DNA of 64,000 nt from Neurospora tetraspora (Eukaryota > Ascomycota > Sordariomycetes > Sordariales > Sordariaceae). The stretch spans positions 5,642,001 through 5,706,000 of the forward strand of contig NW_026944383.1 in the NCBI RefSeq assembly GCF_033439725.1, in the 5' to 3' direction. The position numbers were made by a program, and so were the translations under genes. The notes beneath the pieces were generated by a model. It saw only the letters and a program-made list of their open reading frames with translations, ran no database searches and was not told the DNA's origin. Positions 1-10,954 of this stretch are shown here, piece by piece (position 1 is the first letter of the stretch; each line of letters begins with the position of its first letter).

Positions 1-771
1 ACGGCCAGGCGCGCTAGTGCCAGCACCACCCGCGCAAAGACGTAGACGACGATTTGCTGGTTGACGCTCGAGATTTTGCCCTTTCGCGATCGCTGGCCGA
101 ATACGACGTAGCCTCCGAGGAGGCCGGCGAAGAAGCTATCGTATGGACCTATAGTTTATCCCAAAGGGGAATCGGTAAGCTTACGTCCTCTCTCGGGTAT
201 GCGCTTGACTTTTTGCGCCGTCGCAAAGGGGGGTATGGGTATCCGCTTGCCTTCCTTGCCTGGTGTTGTCCCGTAATGTTTTAGAAGATAGCAGACGGTC
301 TTGTATATGGTCGCGAACTTTGCCAGATTCGTAGCGTGGGTTTTCGTCGCCCGGAAGACGAGTTTCGCTTTTTCTTGGAGACTGGCGCAATGGTAGACAT
401 AGTTAGCTGGGTGTCCATGTGGAGGCGGGAAAGGGGTAAAGGGGGGCTATAAACTCACGTCCCAGATCGAAATAGGAGCATCATGCTGTCGCATTATCGG
501 GTCAGTCTTGTTGGGCGTTAAAGTGATGGGTTCAGAATGAGGGCGTACACCAGCGCGTGCGGAAACCGCACCTTGGCTCCGTAGACGGCGCCATTGCGAG
601 CGCCCTTGACAATGGCAAGAACGTCGCGATACTTGGGGTCGAGGATTATTTGTTCGACGGAAGCCTGTCGCGCAATTGTGTCAATATTCGCGCGTTCGGG
701 TTCGGGGTGCCTTTTCGCAAAGGGCGTTGTTGTGGCCGCACCTTGAGGCTCTCGAGAGCGGTGCTGGACAT
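1..771 (-). CDS. Peroxisomal membrane protein 4 (PXMP4/PMP24) homologue, C-terminus beyond window edge
   Basis: This is a small multi-pass membrane protein of the peroxisome, in the PXMP4 branch of the Tim17-like family; its molecular role in the family is not settled. Exons read by eye on the minus strand are 771-742, 664-549, 485-459, 381-185 and 148-1. They join in frame to about 172 residues, and the family is usually near 210, so roughly 40 C-terminal residues are missing. The family core is plain: RNGAVYGAKVRFPHALV near residues 32-48, then LLFRSGT, then the RATKTHATNL and AGLLGGYVVFG stretches. The start at 771 gives MSSTALESLKASVEQIILD, which resembles other fungal N-termini. A longer unspliced reading from 913 would add an untypical proline-rich leader. 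One exon is only 27 nt and one intron only 36 nt. Family identity is sure; exact splice sites are inferred. Confidence 0.85.
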
Positions 772-1977
772 TATGCCTCGGCTCAAATGGGGTTGCTGGG
801 AAACTGGAAGGATGACGAAATGGGCTGCGCGCTGGCAAGTGTCGGTTGTATTCTAGCTCATTGGGCGACAAAATGGGAATGGGGCGTGAGTGGATATCGA
901 AAAAAGAGAACAAAAAGGTCGGATTTCAGGAACGGGTGGGATTTGGAGAATGAAAACGGGAGCAATTCGAGGTCACGGTGTAGGGTAGACGGGACTCGGA
1001 GTGTAGACGAGATTTGGGTTGACATGCGACGGCGCCGCGGCACACGGGGGCAGATCCACGGGCAGGTGGGACGGGAATGACGACGGCACATGTCGGTTTC
1101 GGTGGAACTTTTTGGGGGCTTCCCCGCAGATTGTTCCATGGGTCGCTGTGGGACCACTGGAGATCAGTTGGAAATCCAGTAAAAACACGCGCCTACAAAA
1201 TGGCATGTGAAATTCCCATCCCTCCCGTCATCCCTCGTCCTGCCCATTACAAAAGGCCAACTTCACTTCCTCATATTGCGCCCAGGTTCCTCGCAGATTG
1301 GCAGCATTATCTTGGCTTTGACTATTATAACTCTTGCTGCAAGTTCCAAGCTTGTTTCCGAGCTACCATCTCGACAGGTTTTTCGGTTCACATCTGCTCC
1401 AGCGATGTTGTGTGCCTGAGATCAGGGGCATCTGAGTCCATGATCTGATGTTCCCCGACCCAACACTGCAGCGGACCCACATTTCTCGTTTCCTTTGTTA
1501 ACAATGGTAGGAGACACTCACCAATATCTCCCCTGTTCTTGAACAAGAAGTGTAAAGAGGCACTTTGAGTAATGCGTAAATTATTACTCCTATTCTCTTG
1601 TACATTTTCCATATGATTGTGGCCATCTGGTCCCCAGGTCGAACGGCGAAAGGGTTTGGATCCCTACCTTATCTTGGTAGTAAGCGTCCGGCAAGTGTGA
1701 CGACGAATACTCTGGGCACAAACCCATCCGGTTTACTTTCTCCAAGTATTATATTGTCTTCAACGTGCGTTACATGTCTTGCTAAAGACATCAGAATCAC
1801 TAAAACATGATAAGTGAAGCCTTGTCTAGGTCTTCTCAGCGAGACACAAGACATGGTACAGTTTTCATGAGCATGGGATTCAGGCGCATCTGGTTCTGAG
1901 TTCGTCGTTTGTTCATGATTTGACATTATAGGTAACTAAACATAAAAGGCGGTATCTCATCATTAACAGCAGGGAAA
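772..1977. other. Intergenic, no gene seen
   Basis: This 1.2 kb holds the promoter side of the PXMP4 homologue and the 3' side of the ferric reductase gene. Short open frames are present on both strands, but none shows a recognisable domain, splice structure or convincing composition. Confidence 0.5.
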
Positions 1978-3972
1978 CTACCACTCTAACCGATCGTCAC
2001 ACACGAGCCGCACATCGAAGCGGTCCTCGCCCATCCAGACCTTCGAGCCAGAGTTGCAGTCAGCGACAACACTCCTCAGCTCGCCAATCATGCCAGGCGG
2101 CCCACTACCAAACACCCGTGTTGAGCCTTGAGCAACACCTTCGACGAAATGCTTGACCACAGCCGTGACATCCGGCCTTCCTCTCGCCGTGGAGCTGTCT
2201 CTTCGGGCAGACATCCTCGGCGCTCTCTTGATGTCGTCATCATCCTCCTGTGACGACTCTCCACCGCAGCAAGTGGCCGATGGGGCCGCCTTTGCGGCAT
2301 CATCATCTGTGACGAAAATACGAATGGTCAGACCATGAGCAGCGCCGAGTCTGCGCAACTCCTCCATCTCGGGCTCAACCCACTCGACGTCTTCGCTTCT
2401 CTTGATGGCCCAGACCAGCTCGACCTTCCTTCCGTGGTTCATGTGTCTGTCCCGGAGCAGATCGATCAGGAGGGGAAGTACATAAGTGATACCAGTTCCG
2501 CCGGCAACGCAGAGAACGTTGACGTCGGGCGTCACGCCCTCCGCAATGCTCTCGCCATAGGGGCCCTGGAGGATGACCGGGGTCGTGGGGACGATTGCCT
2601 TCTCCGACAGCGCACCAAGTTTATCCCGCACAATCTTGGCCAACTTCTTCGTCTCTCCGCCCTTGGCCCTCAAGATATACGAGTGCCTGACCGTACCCTT
2701 CCCATTTTCCACCGGCCACGACAGCGGCGTAAACGGGTGACTCTGCCAAATGCTTCCCTCGGTGAAGCACAAGAAAAAATGCTGCCCAACCTTCCACGCC
2801 CTCTGCGGGTGCTCAAAGTCCAACCGCACGACATCCCCATGCTTCTCGTCCCTCCGCAACTTCATCTCCGCCTGCGCCGCCGCGAACCCCACCTTGCCCT
2901 GGCTGGGGATATACCCGTAATGCAGCAACGCCGTCCTAACCAATCTAGCACCGCGATCCACAAACCACAGCACCAGCCCGGGCACCAGAAAACACTGCAA
3001 CTGCTTCCAATGCCCAATCACGGCGCCAATGTACACCATGGCCAGGACGTAGTGCGCCTTGCGGAAGAATTCATACCCCGTGCGGCGGATGGTCCACTGA
3101 AGCGTGCCCACCCACAACAGCACGAGCAGCACCAGGGCCACCACGCCCCAGCGGGCGTACGACTGCACGATAAAGGCGTTCCACACGCTCGGCTGCGGGC
3201 GGTACAGGCGCGCCTCGACGATGACCCAGCCGATGGTGTGCAGGATCGACTGCACGAGAATGATGTGGCCCGTCCAGCGGTGGAGGAACATGAAGCTGGT
3301 GTAGGGGACGCCCGTGATCAGGGATAAGATCGATTCCCGGCTGGCGAGCAGGATGGACAGCGGGGTGAGGGCGTAGGCCAGTACGCCGACGCGGTCGGCC
3401 CATGGGCCGAGCGAGGTGCGCGTGTTTTTGATGTGGGCGGGTTGGCCCTTGATGGGCGTGATCCATTTGGCGTAGACGATGCCGACGAAGGACCAGATGG
3501 TTAGGTAGCCGATTAGGACCAAAAGGATGAGGACTTGGAGGCGGGTGACTTGGCCGAATACCGACTTCATTCCTTTGCTTGAGAGGAGATATCTCCGTCC
3601 CGTGGCGCCCACCGCCCTCATCGCCCTGGTAAGTCTCCCCACCGAGCGAGGCTTGGTAACCACCTCCCCCGTCAACAAATTCTCCTGCTCACAAGGCATT
3701 TCGTATCTACTCCCCCCATCACTGCCCATCGATAACCGCCTGACGACTCCCCAAACAAGCAAGATTCCCAATATGGTTGCCCAGAGAATACCGGTGTAAA
3801 GCATCCCCCGGTCGTGGGCAGAGTACACGACGTCCAGGTAGGCGCACGAGCCGGCGTCGTTTTGGCAAGGGACCACGCGGTAGGCGTAGCCCCAGTGCGG
3901 CTCGAGGTTGGATTCGCCGGTGAAGTTTTGGATCATTCTTGCGGAAAGTTGGGATTGACTTGGTGGTGTCAT
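1978..3972 (-). CDS. Ferric/cupric reductase, FRE type (transmembrane flavocytochrome b)
   Basis: A 664-residue, intronless plasma-membrane metalloreductase. It should pass electrons from NADPH through FAD and two haems to extracellular Fe(III) or Cu(II). The N-terminal segment is followed by a membrane helix near residues 57-78. The haem-binding ferric reductase domain follows, with both diagnostic H-x13-H pairs: H231/H245 and H307/H321. The FAD motif HPFT is at 412-415, and QGPYGE (469-474) and GGTGIT (491-496) begin the NADPH domain. The C-terminal FGSGPPGM motif is at 621-628. The linker at about 563-600, before the last motif, is acidic and serine-rich and varies in this family. The start MTPPSQSQLS is the first in-frame ATG. 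The gene lies head to head with a copper transporter across 1.9 kb, which suggests coordinated metal uptake. Substrate preference (iron or copper) cannot be read from sequence. Confidence 0.93.
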   Translation of the reverse strand: MTPPSQSQLSARMIQNFTGESNLEPHWGYAYRVVPCQNDAGSCAYLDVVYSAHDRGMLYTGILWATILGILLVWGVVRRLSMGSDGGSRYEMPCEQENLLTGEVVTKPRSVGRLTRAMRAVGATGRRYLLSSKGMKSVFGQVTRLQVLILLVLIGYLTIWSFVGIVYAKWITPIKGQPAHIKNTRTSLGPWADRVGVLAYALTPLSILLASRESILSLITGVPYTSFMFLHRWTGHIILVQSILHTIGWVIVEARLYRPQPSVWNAFIVQSYARWGVVALVLLVLLWVGTLQWTIRRTGYEFFRKAHYVLAMVYIGAVIGHWKQLQCFLVPGLVLWFVDRGARLVRTALLHYGYIPSQGKVGFAAAQAEMKLRRDEKHGDVVRLDFEHPQRAWKVGQHFFLCFTEGSIWQSHPFTPLSWPVENGKGTVRHSYILRAKGGETKKLAKIVRDKLGALSEKAIVPTTPVILQGPYGESIAEGVTPDVNVLCVAGGTGITYVLPLLIDLLRDRHMNHGRKVELVWAIKRSEDVEWVEPEMEELRRLGAAHGLTIRIFVTDDDAAKAAPSATCCGGESSQEDDDDIKRAPRMSARRDSSTARGRPDVTAVVKHFVEGVAQGSTRVFGSGPPGMIGELRSVVADCNSGSKVWMGEDRFDVRLVCDDRLEW

Positions 3973-5911
3973 GGTGGATGGAGAGGGTGGCCGTTGGCCG
4001 TTGGACGCCGGGTAAGCCGGGGAATTAGAGTTGGGGGTTTATGTAGGTGCGTTAAGTGTGGTAGTTGGTGGTTGTTGGTGAAGTTGTTATTGTTGTTCCA
4101 TTGCCCGGTGGTTTGTGATCGACAAGTGTTTGCCGGGTTATTGATGTAATGGTGGTGGTGATGGTTAGACAGACCGGATGTGATTTCGGTAATCTTGAGT
4201 CCCAGCCGTTGCTTGTTGTCAATCAATGTCAAGGCGAAAAGGGGAATGGATATGACAACAAGTTTATTGTTCAAGAAAACAAAACCCTCGGAGGACAACC
4301 GGCCGGAAGATCAAAAAGGTCAAAACCACTCGCCAGTCCCTATCGATCTTGAACAAACTCGTGATCTGGAATCTCGAAAAGGAAACGAAACGGAGCCTGG
4401 TTGCGTTTGAGCTGATTTCATATTGCCAGGGGTTCGCCCACTCCAGTGGGGGTTGCGCTGGAACTGGTAGTTGGTACAGCGAGTGTGAAGCGAGCGCCGA
4501 GAAAGTTGAGCAAGTTTCCATGTTTCCATTGCAACGGTGTTCGTTTTCTGCGGTGCTGTCGCAATCAGATGTCTCATCTTCAACAACAGTGTTCCGGGAG
4601 CCGAAACCCGCCTCCCGCTTTCCCGCTGCCTGCAGTGGTGTTGTCGCCCCCCCCCCCCCCCCCCCCCCCCTTTTTTTTTTTTTTTTTTTTTTGGTAAGCA
4701 TGTTTTCCATCTCGCCCAGCTCTGCTGTATATCATGCCACCGCAGATTCTCCCTCGTTTTCCTCTCATTCCTTCTCAGTCATGCCATTGAGAGGATTTGA
4801 GTACATTCTCTTCCTCCTCGCACAGCATCTCGAAATGCCAAGTCGATGAACACGAAGAAATTGAAACGGGACCGGTGTCGAGATAAGATGACGCTGGAGT
4901 CTGGACACAGCTGCGGAGGTTGAGCATCTTTGAGCACGTTTTTCTGCAACCATTCCTGGACTCAACCACCTGTGCAGTCTTGGCGGCAGGGTGCGGCGCG
5001 TGCAAATGGGAATGCCCCGATTCTCATTGGATAATTCAATCCAGGTCCCAGGGACTCGGAGCTTCAACCCCCCTGAACATGAAGGGATGGAGGCGAGACG
5101 AGCTTCCGTCTAGGCGAACGACACACGGCCACTCTGCCGGGATCGTGATGCTTCAGCCGCCCCCGATTTGATGATATTGACGAAATGTACATAGTACGGA
5201 GAGCTACGTACCGACGATGACCCTCTCCCAGGACCGGGCGGAGAGAAACATCACCAAACCTTGAACAACGTGGAAACGTGGACAAGAAGGTTCTCTTCCG
5301 ATATTCCACTCATACCTGCTCTCTCATGCACCTTGACCCTTTTCTCCCTCTTTTTCACTCTTTCTCCCTCATCTCCTGACTCTTCTGCACGCTACCTAGC
5401 CTTACGGATGGAACCATTGCCGTCGTCGGCTTGAATCCAGCATCACTCCCAACTAGCAGCTGCTGGGTAAGGGGAGCCTGAAGAGCCGATCGAAACCGTT
5501 CTTGGGGGTGGGTCCCTGTCATACCATCCATCCATCGTCTGTTCGCCGGCTGGGGTTAGATACCTCTACTCGAAAACCTTCTCAGTCGCACCACTTGGTC
5601 CCACGGGTCATAGACTAAGGATATCGACGAGGTCATTCATTAGTCGTCAAAAAACGAGCTCAACGGCGGAGCTAAAAGAGGAACAACCTCGTCTCCTTCT
5701 CACGCTCATCATCATCATCTACCGACACACGCGCAGTCTTGATATCGTCGCCAACGTCTTCCGGCGGCCGCTACTTCACAAAATTATTACCACCACCACC
5801 AAAGCTTCCACCCGTAGCTCACGAGCTCACGAGCTCACGACCTACAACCACCAAACCGACCGGACTCTTCACCCCTTACTTACTCTTTCCATCTTATACA
5901 CATCGCCAACC
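3973..5911. promoter_or_regulatory. Shared divergent upstream region of the reductase and copper transporter genes
   Basis: This 1.9 kb lies between two start codons that point away from each other, so both promoters and 5' leaders must be in it. It contains a long C/T homopolymer tract (4647-4692) and a GATAAG at 4882-4887, the core bound by fungal GATA factors. I saw no full ATCWGATAA iron-response site and no Mac1-type copper element, so regulation is not settled. Open frames crossing the homopolymer are artefacts of low complexity. Confidence 0.5.
4647..4692. repeat. Homopolymer pair, 24 C followed by 22 T
   Basis: A run of 24 cytosines passes directly into 22 thymines, giving 46 nt of pure pyrimidine on the plus strand. 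Such oligopyrimidine tracts are slippage-prone, exclude nucleosomes and can adopt triplex structures. The length given is that of this assembly and may be imprecise. Confidence 0.95.
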
Positions 5912-6785
5912 ATGGCGCAACACAGTTCAACCCTCCTCCTTCCCAGAATGGACATGGGCCACGGGGACATGGACGGACCGGCGTGCAAGATTTCTGCATG
6001 TTACCCCTTTCCCCCCTTTTCCCCCTTTTTTCCATAGCATTTACTCCAGTCCGCGTGCACCACCCTTTCTTACACGTGAACTACCAATCCCGCTATTCTC
6101 ACCCTATCCCCACTCCCCCTCACAGCGTACCTTACTAACAAATTCCAAACAGATGCTCTGGAACTGGTACACAATCGACGCCTGCTTCATCCACCCCTCC
6201 TGGCAAATCACCACGCGCGGCGCCTTCGCCGCCACCTGCATCGGCATCATGCTGATGGTCGTCTTGCTCGAGTTCCTTCGGCGTTTGGGCAAAGAATACG
6301 ACGAGTGGATCGTCCGTGACTTTCGAAGGCGGTCGGCGCTTATTCGAGAACAACAGCGACGATTGCGTCAGCAGCAACAACAACAACGGCAGGCTTCATC
6401 ATCATGTGGTACTGCGGATGCGTCAAAGACTGGGCTCTTGACGAAGACGTCGGTCGTGGAAAGGAGGGGATACATGGGCACGAAGACGACAACGACCACC
6501 CTGAAATTCCGCGCCAGTCCGCTGCAGCAGTTGATCAGAGCCGTGATTCACGCCGTCATGTTTGGACTGGGGTATCTGGTCATGTTGTTGGCCATGTACT
6601 ACAATGGCTATGTGATTATTAGCATCTTGATCGGGGCGCTGATTGGCAAGTTTTTGTGCGATTGGTTGACGGTCAAGTTTGAGATTCCTGGCGGGGATGA
6701 GGAGGAGGAGATGGATATGGATGGGTTTACGGACGAGGTTCCGAGGCAGCAGGGCGTGGAGGATGCTACTGTTTGCTGTGGTTGA
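5912..6785 (+). CDS. Ctr-type high-affinity copper transporter
   Basis: A copper(I) permease of the Ctr family with three membrane helices; family members act as trimers in the plasma or vacuolar membrane. Two exons, 5912-5995 and 6153-6785, give 238 residues. The short first exon supplies the methionine motifs (M13, M15 and M20 in RMDMGHGDMDG) that gather Cu(I) before the first helix. Helix 1 is near 51-70. A glutamine-rich loop follows (QQQQQQ around 102-107). Helix 2 carries the diagnostic MxxxM filter (M172, M176) and helix 3 the GxxxG packing motif (G189, G193). The C-terminus ends CCG, in keeping with the family's metal-binding tails. The intron keeps phase 0 only with a GC-AG boundary (GCATGT donor), supported by an ACTAACA branch site at 6134-6140. 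The gene pairs divergently with the metalloreductase. A longer unspliced frame from 5739 is rejected because it lacks family features. Confidence 0.88.
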
Positions 6786-6879
6786 TGCTACAGAAGCACA
6801 AAGGGGTGAGGAGAGGATGATAATGACTGAGAAGATTTTTTTTCTTCAATTTCAACACTTGATAATTAATGGACTGGCT

Positions 6880-8492
6880 TTATACCTTGCGATGCCACCC
6901 ATTCCACTCCATCACCTCCTGCACCATACCTTCCATGGTGGTCAACACACCTCTATACCCCAGTCCACCGTCCTCGACCGGCCGACTAGCGCTGTCGTTC
7001 GTAGCTACCAAGTGCGTACAAATCGAGAACAAGCCAGGTTTCAGGTGCTTCACGTCACCTTTTAGCGGTGGCAAGACCCTGCGCAAGAAACGATATTTTG
7101 CAAGTAGGAGGCTGTACCATTCGATTGGGTAGGACGCAAGCAGCAAAGGCAGCGGGGGCAGGGAAATCGTCCGGAAGGGAGTCACGGCCAAGATTTCAAG
7201 GGCAAAGTACAGGTCACCGTAAGTTATCGGCGGGTTCGGATCGGTAACCACAAAGGGGCGACCGGCTTGTGGTGCGAGATGGCTATCCGGAGACGAAGCG
7301 AGGATGGCTTCGAAGTGGAGGTGGGCGATGGCAACGTTGATGCCATGGACGAAGGATTGGACTATGTGGGTGGTCCAACTGCGAAACGGGGACGAGAAGT
7401 CAGCCCCCTGTGTAGGAACCAGGTAAGGGACATACAACGACTTACGTCGGACAGACACCCATATTCAGCGGTCCGCCCACGGTATTGGACGTCGGATTCC
7501 CGTACACTCCATTCGCCGGCCGTATACATCCCGTCCGGAACCCCTTCGAGTTCGCGCCACAGACGATCCGCTCCGCTGCCGCCTTGGAAGCTGGGTAATT
7601 GGCATAGAACTCCTCATGTCTTCGCAACGGCTTGTCAAAGTCCGCTTCGTCCAGCACCTGCCAGAAATAGCGCGGCCACGTCCTCGACGTCGACGACTGA
7701 AACCAGAACAACAGCTTCCACGCCGCCACCCAGAATTCCACCGGCCGAATGCTTATACTAGCCGACGTGGTCGACACAAAGACGTCCGCCCCTGCCCGCC
7801 GCGCAGCCTCAACCACGTTTTGCGTCCCGCGCACGTTGACTGCCTCGCAAAAGGCGTATTCGAGCTTCGAGCGGTCCGAAGGGACGATGACAGCCGCGGT
7901 GTGGAAAACAGTCAGCGGAAGATGGGCAACTGAAGAAGGCCACGGCTTGGCAAAGGCTTGCTCGGTCGACGAGGCGGAAGAGATGTCGGTTTGGACAAAG
8001 TCGCAGTCACGCGCGGACGATGACTCGAGCATGTCATGTCGAGAAAGGGGCTTGAAGTCAACGATTCGGATGCTAGAGGGCAATTGGCCGCGCTGGAGGA
8101 GCTGGAGGACGAGATAGCCGCCTACGATGCCTGTATGCGTACAAGAATGGCATAGGTTGCGTGCTTCAGCAGATTCCGTCTCCGATTGGAGCTGACTGAT
8201 TGTCGGTCGAGAAGGAGGACTACTTACCTGAGCCGCCGGTGATGATGTATCGTCTTTCTAGCTTCGGCGGGATCTGCTGGGCGTAGTTCTCGGTTGTGAA
8301 GGGCCGCTTCTTTAGCCGTTCGTAGGTCTCGAGGAGGTCTGTTCGCTTCCATCTTTGGGGTGCAAGCTTTTGGACTTCGTCTGGCGTTCCGCTGAGGACT
8401 TGGTTCAGGCGAAAGAGGTAGACTGATGCCAGCAGGAGAGAAAGTACCGCAATCCATAGCGCCGGCCTCTCGGCGAGCGCGAGGAAATCCAT
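6880..8492 (-). CDS. 3-beta-hydroxysteroid dehydrogenase/isomerase family protein (membrane-anchored extended SDR)
   Basis: An NAD(P)-dependent extended short-chain dehydrogenase of the 3-beta-HSD type, the family that includes the sterol C-3 dehydrogenase ERG26. Three exons (8492-8228, 8130-7446, 7378-6880) give 482 residues. An N-terminal anchor spans about residues 11-28. The nucleotide-binding motif TGGSGIVGG is at 85-93, split by the first intron. The catalytic pair in YPASK falls at Y267 and K271, followed by the RPANGVYG stretch. The second intron is placed at 7379-7445 because that acceptor alone restores the frame into WTTHIVQSFVHG, a conserved stretch. Its 3' end converges on the copper transporter, only 94 bp away. 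The exact steroid or sterol substrate is not evident. The N-terminal anchor and length suggest an ER membrane protein distinct from canonical ERG26. Confidence 0.87.
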
Positions 8493-9173
8493 TGATTCAT
8501 GGTGCGAGGAGAGAGGAGGAGGAGGAGGAGCGTTTGCTTGGGAACTGGGGGTGGTTCCCTAGTATTGACCGGCTAAAAGTCCATAACGATATCGAAGGTC
8601 CGTGGGGGTGACGGGGAAGAACAGGGAAGGAGGGAGTGTCGCGTAAAGTGCTTGCAGATTGGGAGGTGACACAGACCACTGGGCCAATATAAAAGTTATC
8701 ACCCACCTTCTACCCAAGTCCTTGTCGTCCTTATTCCATTCCAGACTGCGAGACGTTCCTTCTCTTTTCGATCAACTTGTACCAACCACGGTTCACCATT
8801 AATGGTCCGATTTTTCCTTCTTGGTATCACTTCTCGGAGCCCCTCCCGTTCTCTGAATTGTTGGTACAACGGAAAAGACTGTAACAAAGAATGCAAAGAA
8901 GTACATTGAACTGCATATCAACATACATGTGCATATGCTTGTGCTTGTGCACGGGGTGTATCCAAGCATCTCTCCTCTCCATGCTATCCAGACGCTTTGT
9001 TCCAAAATAAACATGCTCGCTCGCTAAATGATCCTGCTAACATGCCTCCCCTTCACAAATCTCCCAAAACCCGCTGTTCATCATGGACGCCGCTGGCACC
9101 TGGCAGAAAGTTAGTAACACACCCCATCACAATCCACACACAGCATGCGAAACCCTCGATACGCGGGCCTCTC
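8493..9173. other. Intergenic, no gene seen
   Basis: The region holds the promoter of the hydroxysteroid dehydrogenase-like gene and the 3' flank of the S28 peptidase gene. A purine-rich GAGGA run near 8510-8530 is the only local feature. No coding frame is convincing. Confidence 0.5.
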
Positions 9174-10954
9174 TCAAGGCTTCGTACTTCCACTCTTGTC
9201 CTTCTTAAAATCCTCAAGCCAAGCCTGCACAAAGTTCTTTTCGGCCCTCTGCGTCTCCTCGATCGGCTTAGGGGGGAAGTTGGGCGCAGTCTCGTTAGGG
9301 AACACGCCGTTCTCGTCCCAGTGGTGCACGCCGTCCTTGATCAGGATGAAGGGCTCGCTGATGGTGCTCTTGCGGTCCTTGAGGCCGATGGCGTGCGGGG
9401 TGGCCGCGCGCCAGGGGTCCTTCTCGCCGTCGATGATGGCCAGCCGCGGATAGCTGATGTTGAAGCCGCCGTACTTGTTGATGGACTCGACGTCCGAGGG
9501 CTTGTTGATGTTGAAGGCCTCGCGGCAGGCGATGGAGGTGTAGTTCAGGTCGATGGCGCGGGAGATCAGCGGGAGCTGGTTCCGTGGAACACCGGAGCCG
9601 GTTTGGAGGTAACCCCATCTGTGAATGATATGTTAGTTTGATTCGGAGAAATGCCGAAGAAATGTGCAACTTACTGGTCGCAAACTTGGTACATCCACAA
9701 GCGCCACGTCTGCTTAAGATCGTCCTTCTTGTAGAATTCGCTGTCATAGGAGGTAAAGCAGGCGTTCTGGTCGGCCTCATCGCACGACTGTACTTGGGTG
9801 ACGTTGACATAGCCGATGTAGTTCAAAAACTGATTGGTGAGCGTCTTGGATTCCTTGCCGTATCCGCCAACAGTCAAGAGCTCCTGGACGTCCTTCTTAA
9901 GGCGAGCAGTCTCGGGGTACAGCAGCGCATTGGAGCTAACATTGTTGCAGTACTCTCCGTATGAGGTGTCGTTCAAGGCGGGATCCCAGTTGGTGTTTTG
10001 GAGTCCTGCGATACCGTAGCTGATAGCGTTGGCAAAGTCGTCGGTGTGGGTGAGGTTACCGAGACCGAATGCATCCTTGAGCTTCTGCACGTATTTGGCG
10101 TTGGCCTTGTTGAGGATGATGTTGTCGACAACGTGGGTGAGCTTTTGGGTAGCAGTCACGCAGTCCTTGGGGCCGTAGATCCGGGCGGCCTCGTAGTATT
10201 GCCAGTAGTCATAGATGGCCTCAGTGACACCGGATGAGGAGATGGCTCCCCAGTAAACATCGGGGTACAGCTTGCGCAGGAAGGCGACGAAGGCACCAGC
10301 ATAGGATCCTCCGTAGGCGATGTAGGGGGTGTTGGGTGCAGTCAGATCCAGGTGCTCAAGACCCGCAAACTTGACGTTCTTGGCAAAGTAGACGGTATCA
10401 GCGAGCGCCTGATCGGTGGTGAGGAAGCGCAGGTTCTTGGTGCTGAAGTCGGAAGTCGGCAGACTCTTTCCATAGTAGCGATGCTCAAGGATGACGCCGA
10501 CACCACCAGTTGCCTTGGCGAGCTGGTACGCAATGCCCTTTTGGAGGAACGGGAGACGTCCGACACCGCTTGTCTCACCGGCAGCTATGACAATGACGGG
10601 ACCCCCCTTCTTATAGTAGGTCGCGTCGAACCAGTAGCGAAGGTCGAAGGTGTCGTTTGTATGCGGCTCGTACTTGGTGTCATTGTGGAAGTGGTCAACG
10701 GGCACCTTGATGGTCCGGGCAGGGTAAAGCAGCGTGGGGTCGGTGCTCTCCTGGATGGTGAAATCACCCTCCGGCTCCAGCGCAAGATCGCTCTCCGACT
10801 GAGGGGCTTGTTAGTCTCAAACTTGTATATAGCGATGGAAGTGACGAGAAGCACGTACCGACAAGCGAAGATTCCTGACTGACAGGGGCGCAAAAGCAGA
10901 GGCTAGTTGCGCAACGCAGGCCGTGGCGGCCAGCAGACGTCCAAGTCCCATCAT
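9174..10954 (-). CDS. Secreted serine peptidase, family S28 (prolyl carboxypeptidase / Pro-Xaa type)
   Basis: A secreted alpha/beta-hydrolase peptidase that cleaves after proline. Three exons (10954-10859, 10798-9675, 9618-9174) give 554 residues. The first exon encodes a signal peptide (MMGLGRLLAATACVAQLASA). The typical family start VPVDHFHNDT falls at 64-73, and the EHRYYG stretch at about 137-142 leads to the nucleophile in GGSYAG (S197). The acid is in EKDPW (D474) and the histidine in GVHHWDE (H505 or H506), so the S28 triad is complete. NDT, NLT and NVT sequons agree with an exported glycoprotein. The initiator at 10954 is an inference from the signal peptide and intron phase; the coding frame further in has no ATG before VPVDHF. 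Its likely role is digestion of proline-rich external protein. There is a further untranslated leader and possibly a 5' intron beyond 10954. Confidence 0.92.

Noticed and set aside
2335-3327. 330-codon plus-strand frame opposite the ferric reductase
   Set aside because: It is wholly antisense to a protein with complete haem, FAD and NADPH motifs and has no domain of its own; high GC coding DNA often opens the opposite strand.
4264-4849. Overlapping frames reading poly-Pro/poly-Phe or poly-Lys/poly-Gly across the homopolymer
   Set aside because: They are produced by the C/T tract; flanking sequence has no coding signal.
5739-6152. Unspliced N-terminal extension of the copper transporter frame
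   Set aside because: A Pro/Ser/Thr-rich frame without family features; the spliced exon at 5912 gives the expected methionine motifs.
9671-10705. S28 peptidase starting at 10705
   Set aside because: That codon is GTG inside the coding sequence; the signal peptide exon lies upstream at 10954.
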